A stretch of DNA of 64,000 nucleotides, taken from assembly GCF_963662255.1 (NCBI RefSeq), contig NC_085046.1, positions 21,471,620 through 21,535,619 on the forward strand, read 5' to 3'. The notes below the pieces were generated by a model, which searched no databases, was not told the origin of the DNA, and saw only the letters and a program-made list of their open reading frames with translations. The translations under genes were made by a program, and so were the position numbers. The stretch is from Cinclus cinclus. Its lineage: Eukaryota > Chordata > Aves > Passeriformes > Cinclidae. Below are positions 23,949 to 36,100 of the stretch, piece after piece. How positions within the stretch are numbered: position 1 is the stretch's first letter; each line of letters begins with the position of its first letter.

Positions 23949-26900
23949 ACATCCATGTGAGCTAATTCTCTATGTTTGAAATGAGAAGTGAAAGAAGCAG
24001 AACTTCTAATCCAGGTGCCACATCCAGCAGATCTCAGGGAAGGGTGAGAGCTGGGGATGTGGAGGCTCCCTTTGACTCATCCCACCAAACTGCAGTGAAG
24101 CAGGAACAGGGCAGCCACCTGCAACTTCAGACATAGATTGCAGTCTTTGCCTCTCCTCCAGGGACATTTGAAATTGATGCTGAAAGGGAAGCCTGGCCAG
24201 AGAGAAGTGTGGGGTGGTGGACAAGGTGGCTGAGGCACTTGCTCAAGAGAGGTGTGGGTTTGCTGGCCACAGATGGCAGCCAGTGGGACCAGAGCCAGCA
24301 GTTTAACCACCTTCTTACAGTGCATCCTTCCTGTACCAACCTCTCCTCTACACACTTCTTCTCTACACACTGGACTTTCCACCCTTGCTGCTTCTTATTC
24401 TGTTGTAGACAGGACAGAATAAGGACACTTGGGCCACTTGAGAAGCATGATTTTATTTCTATTGTATTACATTTCCCTATTCTGGCTTAAAGAAAAACCT
24501 TCATGGCTATCACTGGCTATGATTTGAGCCTGTTCTTCTCTCTCAGTAGTAGAGAAATGGGGGAAACTTCCTAGGGAACATTTCTTTTTTCTTTTTTTTT
24601 CCTTTTCACCTGTGAATACATTAATTTTATATTTTCATCTGATTTAGTTTCATGTTTCTTAATGCCAAACTACACTGCCTGGCCTGTACTGAGAAGTTGA
24701 TCTCTTCCTGAGATTATAAACTACACTCTGTATCATCCTTTTTGCAACATTCAATTTTGTTTGGTGACTGGTGCTTTTCCATCTTAGTCACAGTAGCTGT
24801 ACGGTCATTTATTTTTATCACTTATTTTTTTTTTTTACAGAATGATGTATGTGGGTGATTTTGTTTTAATATCAAGTCAGAACACTACAGTCACTGTTCA
24901 ACCAACAAGTACCTTGCTTCCCTTTATTTGAAGGAATGAAAGGTGCTGAATGCAGATGTATGTGTTTGATAACATCTTTGCTGTCCGTACATACAGTTAG
25001 AAAAAATCTGCTGCCTATGCTATTGTAATTTTTTATTTCCCAGTAATTGCATTCCAGATGCATGTACTATGACCACAGCCAAAGCTGGAACCATTTTCAT
25101 TAATCTCTCTTTTAACTGTACATTATCTTAGCCCGGAGTAAATATATGTAGGTTTCCCTAAAGCTTTGAAGAAATGAGACCTTTGCTTCTGGCTTATGGG
25201 TTCTGCACCACAGTTTGCAGCACAGACAAGAAGAGAACATTTAAATTATGAATACAGTCAAAGATGTGAATATAAGGATTTGAGAGCAAAAAACATTTTT
25301 TAATATCTTAATGAGAATAGCAATGTGTGGTCCAGTTTTAATATATTGGGAAAGAAGATAGAAATATATAATCTTGCAATTTCATCTGTCTGAGTTTCTA
25401 ATTCCACAAGTGCACCCAGTCCTGGTTTCCAAAAGCACCTCACATTCTGGCAATTTATTCTCTTATTCTCAGACACTACTGGAGAAAAAGCAGAGGAGGT
25501 GAGAACATTATGTCATGAGGGTTTGAGAGCCAAGTCAAACACACTTGGTCAGGCTTTGCTTAAGGCTACCTGTGAATCCTGTTTTGCAGCAGGGTTTTAA
25601 GGGTCTAATCTAACATCTGTACATTGTCTATGTCAGCACGAAGTGAAACCATGGGAGTCGATTAGCAGAGTAAAGCTACTGGTACTACAGACACAGTATC
25701 CACACCACAAAAGTTTCAGGAATTTTAAAGGAAGAAAAAACCATAGTATTGTCCAGTGGGCATGTTCATCCACTAGAGGCTGGAGGGCAGTACAGGCACT
25801 CCTGCAGTGTGTCTTCAAGTCCATATGCTTTGAGACTATCACGGGAATCTAAAATCATTCAGTGACCAGGAGATCTGTTTCAAAAGTGCATTCCTGAATG
25901 GAGTGAAAACTTTAATGCATATGCACAGTATGAAATCTTCTACTAGGTCATGAACCTCATAAAGTTTGAGGGATAATGACATCCTACTATTTGGGGTTGA
26001 AGGTGTAGCCTATAATATAGAAGAAATTGAGACTATACCTTAAATAATGTGCCACCTCTTGAGTTTCAAGAGCACTTTAGAAACTGTACAGTTCATAAGA
26101 TGCATTTTGTATGGTGCTATATTTTAAGGCCTCATCCATTTCTCCATGGGTGATTTTTAAGCAGGAACAGTAATTATGTTAAAGTGCTAGAAGTATTTGA
26201 ATCACACAGTAGACATTTTCATGTTTTTATGCAAATACAGATCGCAGCCTATCTATAATTTAGAAAACTGTTTTCTTTGCCAAAGTGGTTTGGAAATCGG
26301 TGACTCCTAATGGTATGTTTTTTTCTGTAATTTGCATTGAGTGTATATGGCATCTTCAGACTGAAGACAAAAGCAAACACAACACTGAGGACTACCTGAA
26401 AAGCTGTTCATTTGTGCATTTATTCGCATCAGAAATGTGCCCATCCCCTTGACTCTGGCAGGGGAAGGCATACCACTCATTCCTCTCACACAGGAACTAA
26501 CACTATTATGGCTCTAGTATTGTCTTGTTTAGAGTGCAAATGTATTGTATTTACAGGTGGTCTCTCACCAGCCATTCATACTAAGTAGCTTTCATTTCCA
26601 AAGTGGTCCATAAGAAACTGGCAGGGAACTACCTCTCTTTCCTTGTACCTCAGCCACTCACACACAGCATTTGGATTTTCTTCTGCTCCTACTAAAGGGG
26701 TGAGGACAGTGGATGATCAGTCATCCAGTTCAGTCTGTGAAATGCACAATTTAAAGGCTGGAGAAAGGTTGGCAGGGCATAGGGTTTATCAGACCTGTAA
26801 GGCACACAGAGGGAATGTGTCAGTTCACATATTTAGAAGCCACAGCAAGTGCTTGCTCCTGTGGCCCCGTGCTCAGTGCTAGCTCAGATACTAGCTTAAA

Positions 26901-29900
26901 TCCCTGTGCCAAAGAGAAATTGTGTAGGGTCCTGGAAGAAGTGCTGGGCAGCACATGTGTCAGGTGTTAAGAGCTCTACCTTGGACCTGTTTCTTCTAAA
27001 ACATTTTTGATGAATTGTGATTTTTTTAGGAAGCTGGTGAGCCTGGGTCTGTAGGGGTCCAGTTTCAGTTCTGCACTGCACATGCTGAGGATGAAGACAA
27101 GGAACAAGCATGAAGCATCCTTTGAGAAGACATGTTAGTTTCATGATAGATGTGTGAGACTTGCTAATGAATAGTCTTTGAGCCCATGTCAATTTTAAGA
27201 ACTCTCTTCTGGCCAGTGCCAGATTTAGATGAGTTTAGGAAGTGTTCCCCCCTACTCATCAGTGAGTTGGTATGTATTGTGATGCATTTGCTCTTTTACT
27301 TCAGAGCATTTTTATCCCTGCTATGAAAAGTTTGAGTGGGGTAGGGCTTCTTGTACCCTATTCCAGTTTTATATCCAATTATGGACATTTGTGCTTGGGG
27401 TGCAGGGTGAGCTATGGTCCTTTATATTTCAGCCTTGTGACTGTTGATGAAAATGCATTCTACCTTACACTTGTGATTCCTGTCTTTCCTCACACTGCTA
27501 CCCAGTGCTGCTGCATGGATTCAGACTTTTTTTCTTTAATAGATAATAATAATGTGAGTGTTTTCTGTCAAACATTAATGTTGCACAATTCCATCCAATA
27601 ACTGCAAATTTAGATATGGTTGAATGCTAACTTGATTGCTTTAGATAGTCAGATCCTTGAACCTCCAAAGTTGCAGGATTTTTTCCACCCATGACCCTGA
27701 GGCTTGAAAGGATGTTGAGAATATTTTTCATAGTGTTAGGAGAAGGTTTTCTGAAAATTGTTCATTTTCAAGTTTTTTATGACAGGTTATTTTTTGGAAG
27801 TCTTGTCTACACTGACCAGTCTGACTGTTTATTTCCAGTACTGATTTGTTACAGAGGAAGGCACAGACAAGCTTGATAAGTTTTTCCATCTTTAAAGTTT
27901 TACTTTCCAACCTGTGTCTTAGTCTTCTGCATGACTCGTTGATTTCACATGTTTTGACCAGTATTTCCAGCCACTTCAGAAGTAGAATAATTGAAACAGG
28001 ACTGAATAATTCTAATTCATACACACCTTTGCTAAACAGACTTTTGGCTTGTATCTGGTGCACTCTAGATAATGTTTACTAATTTTTATGTTGTTTAGCT
28101 ATGTCGAGCAGGTTAAGGCTTGGTAAGATGTATGTACAATATAAAAGGCTTCTAAATTCTTAGGCTAAAATCTGTAAAACTCTTTTACTCTTTACAAGAG
28201 TAACCCATTTTAGTGATAAAAATGACCTGGAGATAGCTCCAGATTCTTTTGCAATGTTATTGCCAAAGATGATTTTTAGCTTCTAAGGTGACCAAATGTT
28301 GGAAAAATCTTAAGAAAATTATTTTGGAATTTCGTCTTTTGCTATCCCATTAGGCAGTGAAAAGGCAAGGCTCTTTTTTCTCTCTTCTGGAGAAATAATA
28401 ATGATAATTGATGGTCCTTAATTATATCCCTTCATTCTGCAATGTAGCTTTTAAATAGAAAAAAAACAATCTTATTCTGGTTCATTTGATTTTCAGTCTA
28501 TTCAGATTCAGTCCTGAAATAAATGAAAAGGACAATGTAGTGAATAGGACTGCGTAGAGTGAACATAACTAGACACTCTTTATCCCAGGTATTCAGATTT
28601 GGGTCATGTGAAATGTTTTAAAAATGTACACTTTTGGAAATTATTTGAAAACCCCATGTATTTTTTAAACACATTTTCTAATTTAAATGCTTGAGTTATA
28701 TTTTTAAGAAATAATTTGTATTTTAAAAATAGCTGCTGAATAATGTTGGCATATGCCAGAAAGTATAAACATTCAAAATCGTATGGTTTGGGTAGAGCAA
28801 AATATTTCCTTTGGATTCATTATATTTTAAAATTATCAGATAATCAAAACTGTACTCATTTGTCAACCAGAAATGATATTTTGTTATTTACCTCTGTTAT
28901 TCAAAGGGCTGCTGTTCAATTCCTGTTTAAAGAATATACAGGAGTGCCTTTGAACAAGACATAAAATTTATTTTCATTACTTTTTTCTTTCTTTTTCAAG
29001 AGGGAAAATACCAAAAATCTGTAACTGCCAAGAGTCTTGAACATAGTAATCTTTTAATTCTGTTAATATTTTAAGATTCTTATCTAGTAAATTGAGCAAT
29101 AGTATATAATACCCAAGAAAATATTTACTCTGCAAAAATTACAATCTGTGCTAAGTGGGGTAAGAAAACAATGAAATGTAGTTGCTTATTTGGTTTTCAG
29201 TCAGATTACATTAGCTCTAGGAGAAATGGAGTTGCAGGCTGATACGTGAAGAGAAGAAAGGTGGTAGTAATGCACAGGTTCATTGTTTTAATGTCAGTGA
29301 ACTACACTACGCTCTTCCTCCTAGAGCAGATTTTCAAGTGCTTTCTTTCACAGCCAGTACAGGGCTGATATTGTTCTTATTTGAACTACTTCCTATTGGG
29401 TGAGATACAGATAATCCAGAAGATTTTATGCTGTTGACTCCTGTTCACCCTTTGACATCACTACACTGCCATTTCTTCTGCTCTTCCTTTCCCAGTACCA
29501 AGAGGAGGCACTGAAACCACCTGACAAAGAAAGTGGTGGAAGTTGTGAACGTGGTGAGAAGTGTCCTAGGAGGCTGCCACTCATCCTTGGTGATGTCCTA
29601 GACAATTCAACACCATCCTCCAAACACGTCAGATTTTCTCTGGCTTTTGTAGAATATTAATATGCTTCCAAAGGGCTTCTTTTGTTAATGTATTCAGGGA
29701 ATACACATGACATATCTTCCTTGAAGAGGATTTTTCTTTTGCTTTTTGTTGTGTCAAGCAGTAAAGTCAATGAACCGTATTGCTCCCAAAATCAATGACT
29801 GATGGCTCCCTACTGCTTTTTGGGACCCTAACATTGTTGCTGTTATTGCTGCCCTTGTGACTTCAAGAGCTCTCTACCAGCAGTTTATTGACTGCCCTTC

Positions 29901-30923
29901 TTAGCATCAAGGGCAGGAGAGACTTCATAATTAGACCTGGAACTGTATTCTGGGAAATATTCTGTTGGCGTATAATATATGTATATATATTTAGTTTTTC
30001 CCCCTAGATTTTTTTTTCCATTGGAAGAAGCCTTATCTTTAAAATTTTTCTGTCTTCCACCACCCTTGTTTTGCCCCACTTTCATTAAATAAAACAAAAT
30101 GTGCAGTTTTGAGGTAAAGGTTTTGTTTTCACAAAACTCCCTTTTTAACTTTTTCATTCTCAGGCTTTTTTTGCTACTGGAAAAATAACAGAAATAAGAC
30201 TTTTGACACTTGTATTGTAATCGGCATCAAGTTCTCAGCACTGAGGAATTCTTGTGAGTTGGTAACATAGCAAATGAGGGAGTCGGGTCCATTCCCTGTG
30301 CATCATAGGTAACTGTACAAGAGGCTGGGCATGTGCCATCAGCAGTGTACTTGAAAGTAATGATGGTGACATCACCCTATAAGCACATTGTCCAGTTTTT
30401 TACGTCACTTTTAGTAAAGAGATGTAAAAAAAGATCTCAGAATTTCCATGAAGAAAAGAAAAAATTTTTTGAGATTTATTTCCTAAATAATTTAAAAGGA
30501 ATAAGAAGATTTTTTTTTTCATGTTGTCAAGCTTCTGTGGAATTTGCTTTTGGTTTTCTTCAAAGTTACTGTGATCTAGCTTGAGCTACAGCAGCACTGT
30601 GCAAACTGAGCAGGGTTTAAAGCACTTTGAGTCTCATGTAAGGGCCTTTCCCATGTGTACCATAAGAGCATGAGGTCTGGGTAAACAGCTGGATTATTTG
30701 GGCAGTGAGGATAGCAGAGCAGTTCCAGCCCTTCCAAGGCTGACTGATGACAGCAGGGAAGGGAATAGGGATTCTGTCCCCATTAGTCAGAAGGCAGAAG
30801 TTCTGAGATAAATTATGACTGCAAGGAAAAAATGTGTACTTGCAATGTAAACTGCAGAGACTGTATCCTGGTGGGAAATGTGAAAGCCATTATAATGCTG
30901 CCTCCTGTACATAATGCATAAAT

Positions 30924-30933
30924 TAATGGATTA
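30924..30933. promoter_or_regulatory. Possible dimeric homeodomain site (TAATGGATTA)
   Basis: Two TAAT cores in inverted orientation with a 2-base spacer match the general form bound by paired-class homeodomain dimers. It sits in an A+T-rich run with further TAAT cores. A single such site is weak evidence for an enhancer. Confidence 0.2.
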
Positions 30934-32429
30934 ATTTAATTATTTATCTTTCAACATTTTCTCACCTGCCAGAATGGAAATGCTGGTAGTAGCTTTGATA
31001 AGCACAAAAAAAGGTCTATGCTATTCTTGCTTTATTAATGACTTCTAGTCACTGTAAAGTCTCAGACTATTAAGATATACAGAGCTATCTTCATAAGAGA
31101 CAAGAAAAAAACAGATGGGGCTCCTATACATTCACTGATTCAGTCCAAGGCTAATACACAGCCTCACATTAAAGTGCTTCTAATGTTCTAATTCTTCTAA
31201 GCTCTTCTAAGCTTTCTAGGAATGTTGCTACATTTTTTTCTTCATACTGTTGTTTTTTTTAATTGCCCAGTACCAGAAATAGCCAGTAGCTGAAGAAAGA
31301 AACTCTTGACAAAAGCCCTGTAGTTCTGTTCATGTTTTGGAGGTTTTTCGTTGCTCTTTTTCAGTTACCCATTCTCCCACTGCGTAGCCCAACTCTTGGA
31401 GTCATCATTCCATCATTCACTCCTCTGTGGGCTCCTAATGGGATAATTAGCTGGTGTAAGGACTCCCAGCACAAACTAACCTAGGTGGGGAGCTGGAGCA
31501 TGTGTGGTCACATTGTGTGGAACTCAAAATGCTCTGTTGTCACTTCTTAGGTCTACTCTGAACATTTCAACCAAAGTTAAAATCTAGAAGGTGTTTTTTC
31601 TTCATTTTTTTCTGCATGACCATGACTTTGCTGATATTCTGTGCAGTATTACAATATCCTATAACTGTCTGGGACTGTATAAATAATAGAAGGAATTTGC
31701 ATGCTGAAGGAATTTGCTACAGTTATGTCTGTTTAGAGCAGACAGTGAACTTGCTTGGCTTGTTAATATTCTAGTTCCCCTGCAATCAATCTGCTTTGAT
31801 ATTTATATGCCCCAATAAAGTTTATTTTCCTTGGGTTTTAAATTATGTTGTTGCATCTCCCTTAATATCTTCAAAATGCAGTCTGGCTTGATTTCCACTT
31901 GGATCATAAATTGTGGATATCATGCCTCCACCTTGCCCCTGTAGTTTCTTGCCAGTGTGTGGAGTGAGGCCTTACTTTGCTTGCCTGAGCACCTTGGACA
32001 TGGTTAACCATTGTACCATTGCAATCTGTTGACCTCCATGTATCCCTTGTGTCTGTCTTTCTCAGGATGCTTTCTCCCTTTGTGTTTTTGTAATTTAAAA
32101 CTCAGATCCTATGTATGGAAATTAACATTTTGATATAAAAATGCTGTTGTTATAAACAAATACCTCAGCCACTATAAAACAAGCAGATAAAAAAATAAAC
32201 ATACTGAGTCAGTGGAAGCTGATAAAGTGCAGACACTTCCTTAGGCTATCTCTCTGCATAGTGCAGGCTTAACCCACCCATCTTTCTTTCTTTTTTTAAT
32301 TTTTTTTTATGATGTCACTAATGACATTCTCTGTTTCTTAAAGTAATTTTCAGGCAGTGGTGATAAGCAGAGTAATCTTGCCCAGTATTTCTGGTAGTTT
32401 GGAAATTAACTGGAGGTGTGGGATGTGAG

Positions 32430-33170
32430 CAGACCAGATCTGCTCCTGCTCCCAGAGAGGCAAACCACTGACTCTGCACCACCTGCAAGCTTAAGAGCAG
32501 GAGAAGAGGATCCTTTTCCAGACCTTGAACTTTTAATGGCTCAGGGAGGCGCTTGAGTAACTGTCTTCTTGTCTGTTAGATGAAATAAATGCTGTGTTTA
32601 TCTCATTGAAATGTCATATTAGTTTATAATTAATATTTAAACATGCCAAAAATTCTGAAGAATAGTTGGAGAGATGTACTGTCTGTGATGAAAAAAACGT
32701 TTGTATCATGACAAAAGCATCTTATTAAGTGTTTTAAAGGATGACAACAGGTTGCAAACTGTCCCCCTCTTCCAGTCTGAGGCCTGTGTAATGCCCCTCT
32801 TGCACCTTCCCTGCAGTGACAGACCCAGCCTTCCCAAGGATGCCTGCAGCAGTCATTCTGGGGCTTGGAATGGGAAGGTCTTGGGTTTGATCCAGCCTCA
32901 GACTTTTTTCCCTTATTCTCTTTGTTCATAACTCTGTAGCAGTGGATGGAGTGACAGCAGAGATGCCTGTAGTGGTGGGAGCACACATCTGGGCTGGGCA
33001 CTCCTTGGAGCTCCTGCCTCAGCACAACCAGCAGCTGCTGCTCTGCATGCCTGGCAGAGCTGGGCACAGACTGAGAGGCAGCCACCCAGGAAAAGATTGA
33101 GACTGAGGAGCTAGTGGGCCAGAGGTGGGATGGAAACGAGCGTCCCACCAGCATGAAGAAAGTGCATTTG
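32430..33170. other. G+C-richer island with a 174-codon open frame (minus)
   Basis: Local base composition rises above the surroundings. On the minus strand a frame of 174 codons runs over 32,630-33,154, the longest outside CR1. Its translation is rich in S, C, H and R, shows no hydrophobic core, signal peptide or known motif, and its last third lies in A+T-rich DNA. I see no good splice-site or repeat context. I regard it as probably non-coding and do not call it a gene. Confidence 0.3.
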
Positions 33171-36100
33171 TGTAAGGGGCATGACAGGTCTGCAGGTCTT
33201 CACTATGCTTATATTTTCCAGGGTCCTCCCAGTTTCCTCTCTACTGAGCTCTATTGGTGTACCTGTGAAACTTCAGCAGGAAAACAATTACAGCCTTTCT
33301 GGATCTTGCTCTCCCCTCTTCCAGGCATGTGTTGCAAACTGGAAATATGAAAGGCATTGGTGGACTGTTACTGTTTTAACTTCAAAAGAAAAAGAATTTT
33401 CTAAATCTATTCTGATCTTATTGGGGCAGCATCAGGACAATTTGCTCATCCAGAGGTATATATCACAGCTTGTCTCAGAGAATTTATTCTTCCCATATAT
33501 ATTTTAACCCCCTTTTTAGCTGTATAATGATGGAACTATCCTTTAAATCAAAGGAAAGTTCCCCAAGCCGTTCAGTAGAGCAGGGTACAATCCTTAGCAT
33601 CTATTCAAAGACCACAGAAATCACTGATGACAATAGAAATCCTCTTACTTGCATTGCTGATCTCCTAAACCCCCACTGGAGAGGAAGGACAGGACACTCA
33701 GCTAATGTGTATGTAACCTGTTAGGGAAGGAAAACTTTTGATGGCATTGCAGTTTTTCCTCTTTTCCATAGAGACTCATTAATTTGCTAAACCAGATGTT
33801 TCTGAGCCTGGCAGATCTATTTATCTGCATATTTTCCAGTTTGCCAAACATTAAATTACCAGAAAAGTAAATGGAAGCTCTCATTTACTTCTAGTGCTTA
33901 AAATCTCCTAACATGATCTAAAAAAGTGCTTCAAGCAAGAAATAAAAGGGAACAACCAAAGCCTGCAACATCCTTGAGGTTCCATTCATCTCCCCATAAG
34001 GGAGTAGCCTTCCTCTTCTGGAGAAGCTCCATGCACATGCATTAATTTCCTCTGACATTTCTCCTGATAGAAAGGAATATTCCTCCAGCAAACCTATCTC
34101 CAGAGGCATCCCTGCATAAAAAGCCTGTCTGCACTATTAGAGGAATCTTGTTAATGGGTCTAAAATGTTTCACTCAGAAAACTGAAAAATTTAGTGAGGA
34201 AGTACAGAAGCATTTTGTTGTTGGGATATGTCCACATGTGAGCTATTGACTCATCTGTGTTTAACTTCTCACAGCCTTTGACTTGAACTTTCACTTGACT
34301 CCCTCTCCTGTCATTTTCTTGGAATGAAAAATTTTAGCCTTTCACTTGACCTGTGTGGACTCATAAATTCTGGCTGTTCAGACATGCAATCACAGAGCAA
34401 ACAAAGCAGCTGGAAAAAAAACTGCTGCAGTAGGAAGTGAGATTTTTTACAGCACAGAGAGAAGAGACTGCAACATCCTGCTCCCCTCCAGCCAACTTTG
34501 GTTTCTCTCACAAACACCCTTCCACATCTCACCCTATGTGCTGTGTTAGGTGTAGGTTGAAACAGGCCATGATCTCCCAGTCACCTTGTCATCACATGAG
34601 TATATCCCATTTTAGCCACCTTAACCTGAAGTACTTTTGGTCTGCTGGGCATTTATTCATCTTGTGGGCCCTCTTCTAGACCATACCCTAAATAAAACCC
34701 AGGAGCATCACCCTTTAAGAAGACATTAGTGTGTGTGCTACCTCCTTATTGCTTAAATTGAAAGATGCCCTTTTATTCTGAATTAATTTTTCTTACCTAG
34801 TGAATTTCTATATATTCAGGAGTTTAAAAAAACAAAAATGTGAGCAAAGGATTCACAAAAGTCCAGAAACAACTGTTAGAAAAGCTGTTTGGGTTTTCTT
34901 CTGGTTGTGAAATTCAGCTGGATAGGCCTATTTCAGTCACTCTTGTCTTCCAGACAAGGAGGGGTTAAAAATTCAAGACTGTAATTGTGGTACCCCTATG
35001 ACCACTGAACTTACTGGCAACTTGCAGATTAAAAGAAATTCCAAGAAGTATTTGTATCTATCTGCCTAATTTCCAAGGGGTTTTATGATCCTTTTAACTG
35101 ACAGTTTCAGACTTTTTACTTCTGCACCTAACAAAGTGATAATTTTTAAATAAACACTTCAGACAGGTTCTAAGGGAAGGGTTGGTACATTCAGACCATA
35201 AAATAATTCTTATCCAAAATTAAAAAACAACATCCCCTTCTCTTTTGAAAAAATAAAAATAAAGCTGACTAATGTACTCTACATTCTTTTATCTTTGCTG
35301 TCCAAAGTAATAACTAAAATCACACCAATCTTTGTGCATTGATTGTCCTGAACTTGCTTGGCAAGGATGGAAACTTGGGATTCATATAAGAAGAGTACTG
35401 CTTCTGGGTCGATCATTCATATTATGTGGTTGATGTTTGTTCTATTAAAGCAGAGGTCTCATGAACTCTGCAATTTTGGTCTGAAAAATTATGGCAGGAC
35501 TGCGTTGAGTGCCTAGGGGTAGTGAAGTGAATGAGGAGATGGAAAAATTCAGTTTAGCATGCACTTTGCTCTTTTTCTGAATGAGGCTGCTGGTAAGGAC
35601 AAGAACATTAATCTTTGGCTGTCACTATCTAAAATATGCAGATGTAGAAGCCTTAACTTACCATGGGCATTACTAGTTAATTAAGGAGATTCATTGATTT
35701 ATTCTTGGCAAAGGACTGTTAGGCAATGTACGCTGCTAGGGAATTATTGAATTCAGATAGAACATAAGATAGGTGAGAAGAAATACTTTTCTCCCCTGGA
35801 ATAATGTTTCTGTCTGGTTCTCAAAATAGCAATTATATATCCTTTAAATTGTTAAATTATTATAATTACTAAATTATTTTAATCTTTAAATAACTGCCTG
35901 TACTTTTATAGCAAAATATTAATTAAAATATTTAATAAAGTATTTATCATTGTTCAACAAGGTATTACTGGGTTGGAAATAAGAAGTATAAAGACATGAG
36001 CCATCTTGCCTCAGGAATGCTTGACACACATTCGACTGCTCACAATTTAATGTATGCTTTCGAGTGGTCTGCTGATGTATGAGTTTTCAGATTCCATTGC

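Larger units (their letters stand above)
20561..32429. other. About 12 kb of unique DNA, no gene recognised
   Basis: I see no CR1 tail, LTR or RNA gene in this stretch. The longest frame is 133 codons on the minus strand (21,988-22,389) with no recognisable domain. A G+C-richer patch at about 24,000-24,440 carries overlapping frames of 70-101 codons in several registers, so none stands out. CCCATGAGTT is directly duplicated at 20,875-20,894. A perfect inverted repeat at 23,927-23,948 and a paired-homeodomain-like site at 30,924-30,933 are listed separately. Confidence 0.45.

Noticed and set aside
31678..31819. TATAAAT followed about 135 bp later by AATAAA, as in an LTR
   Set aside because: I could not find TG...CA ends with a flanking duplication or any retroviral sequence; the motifs are common in A+T-rich DNA.
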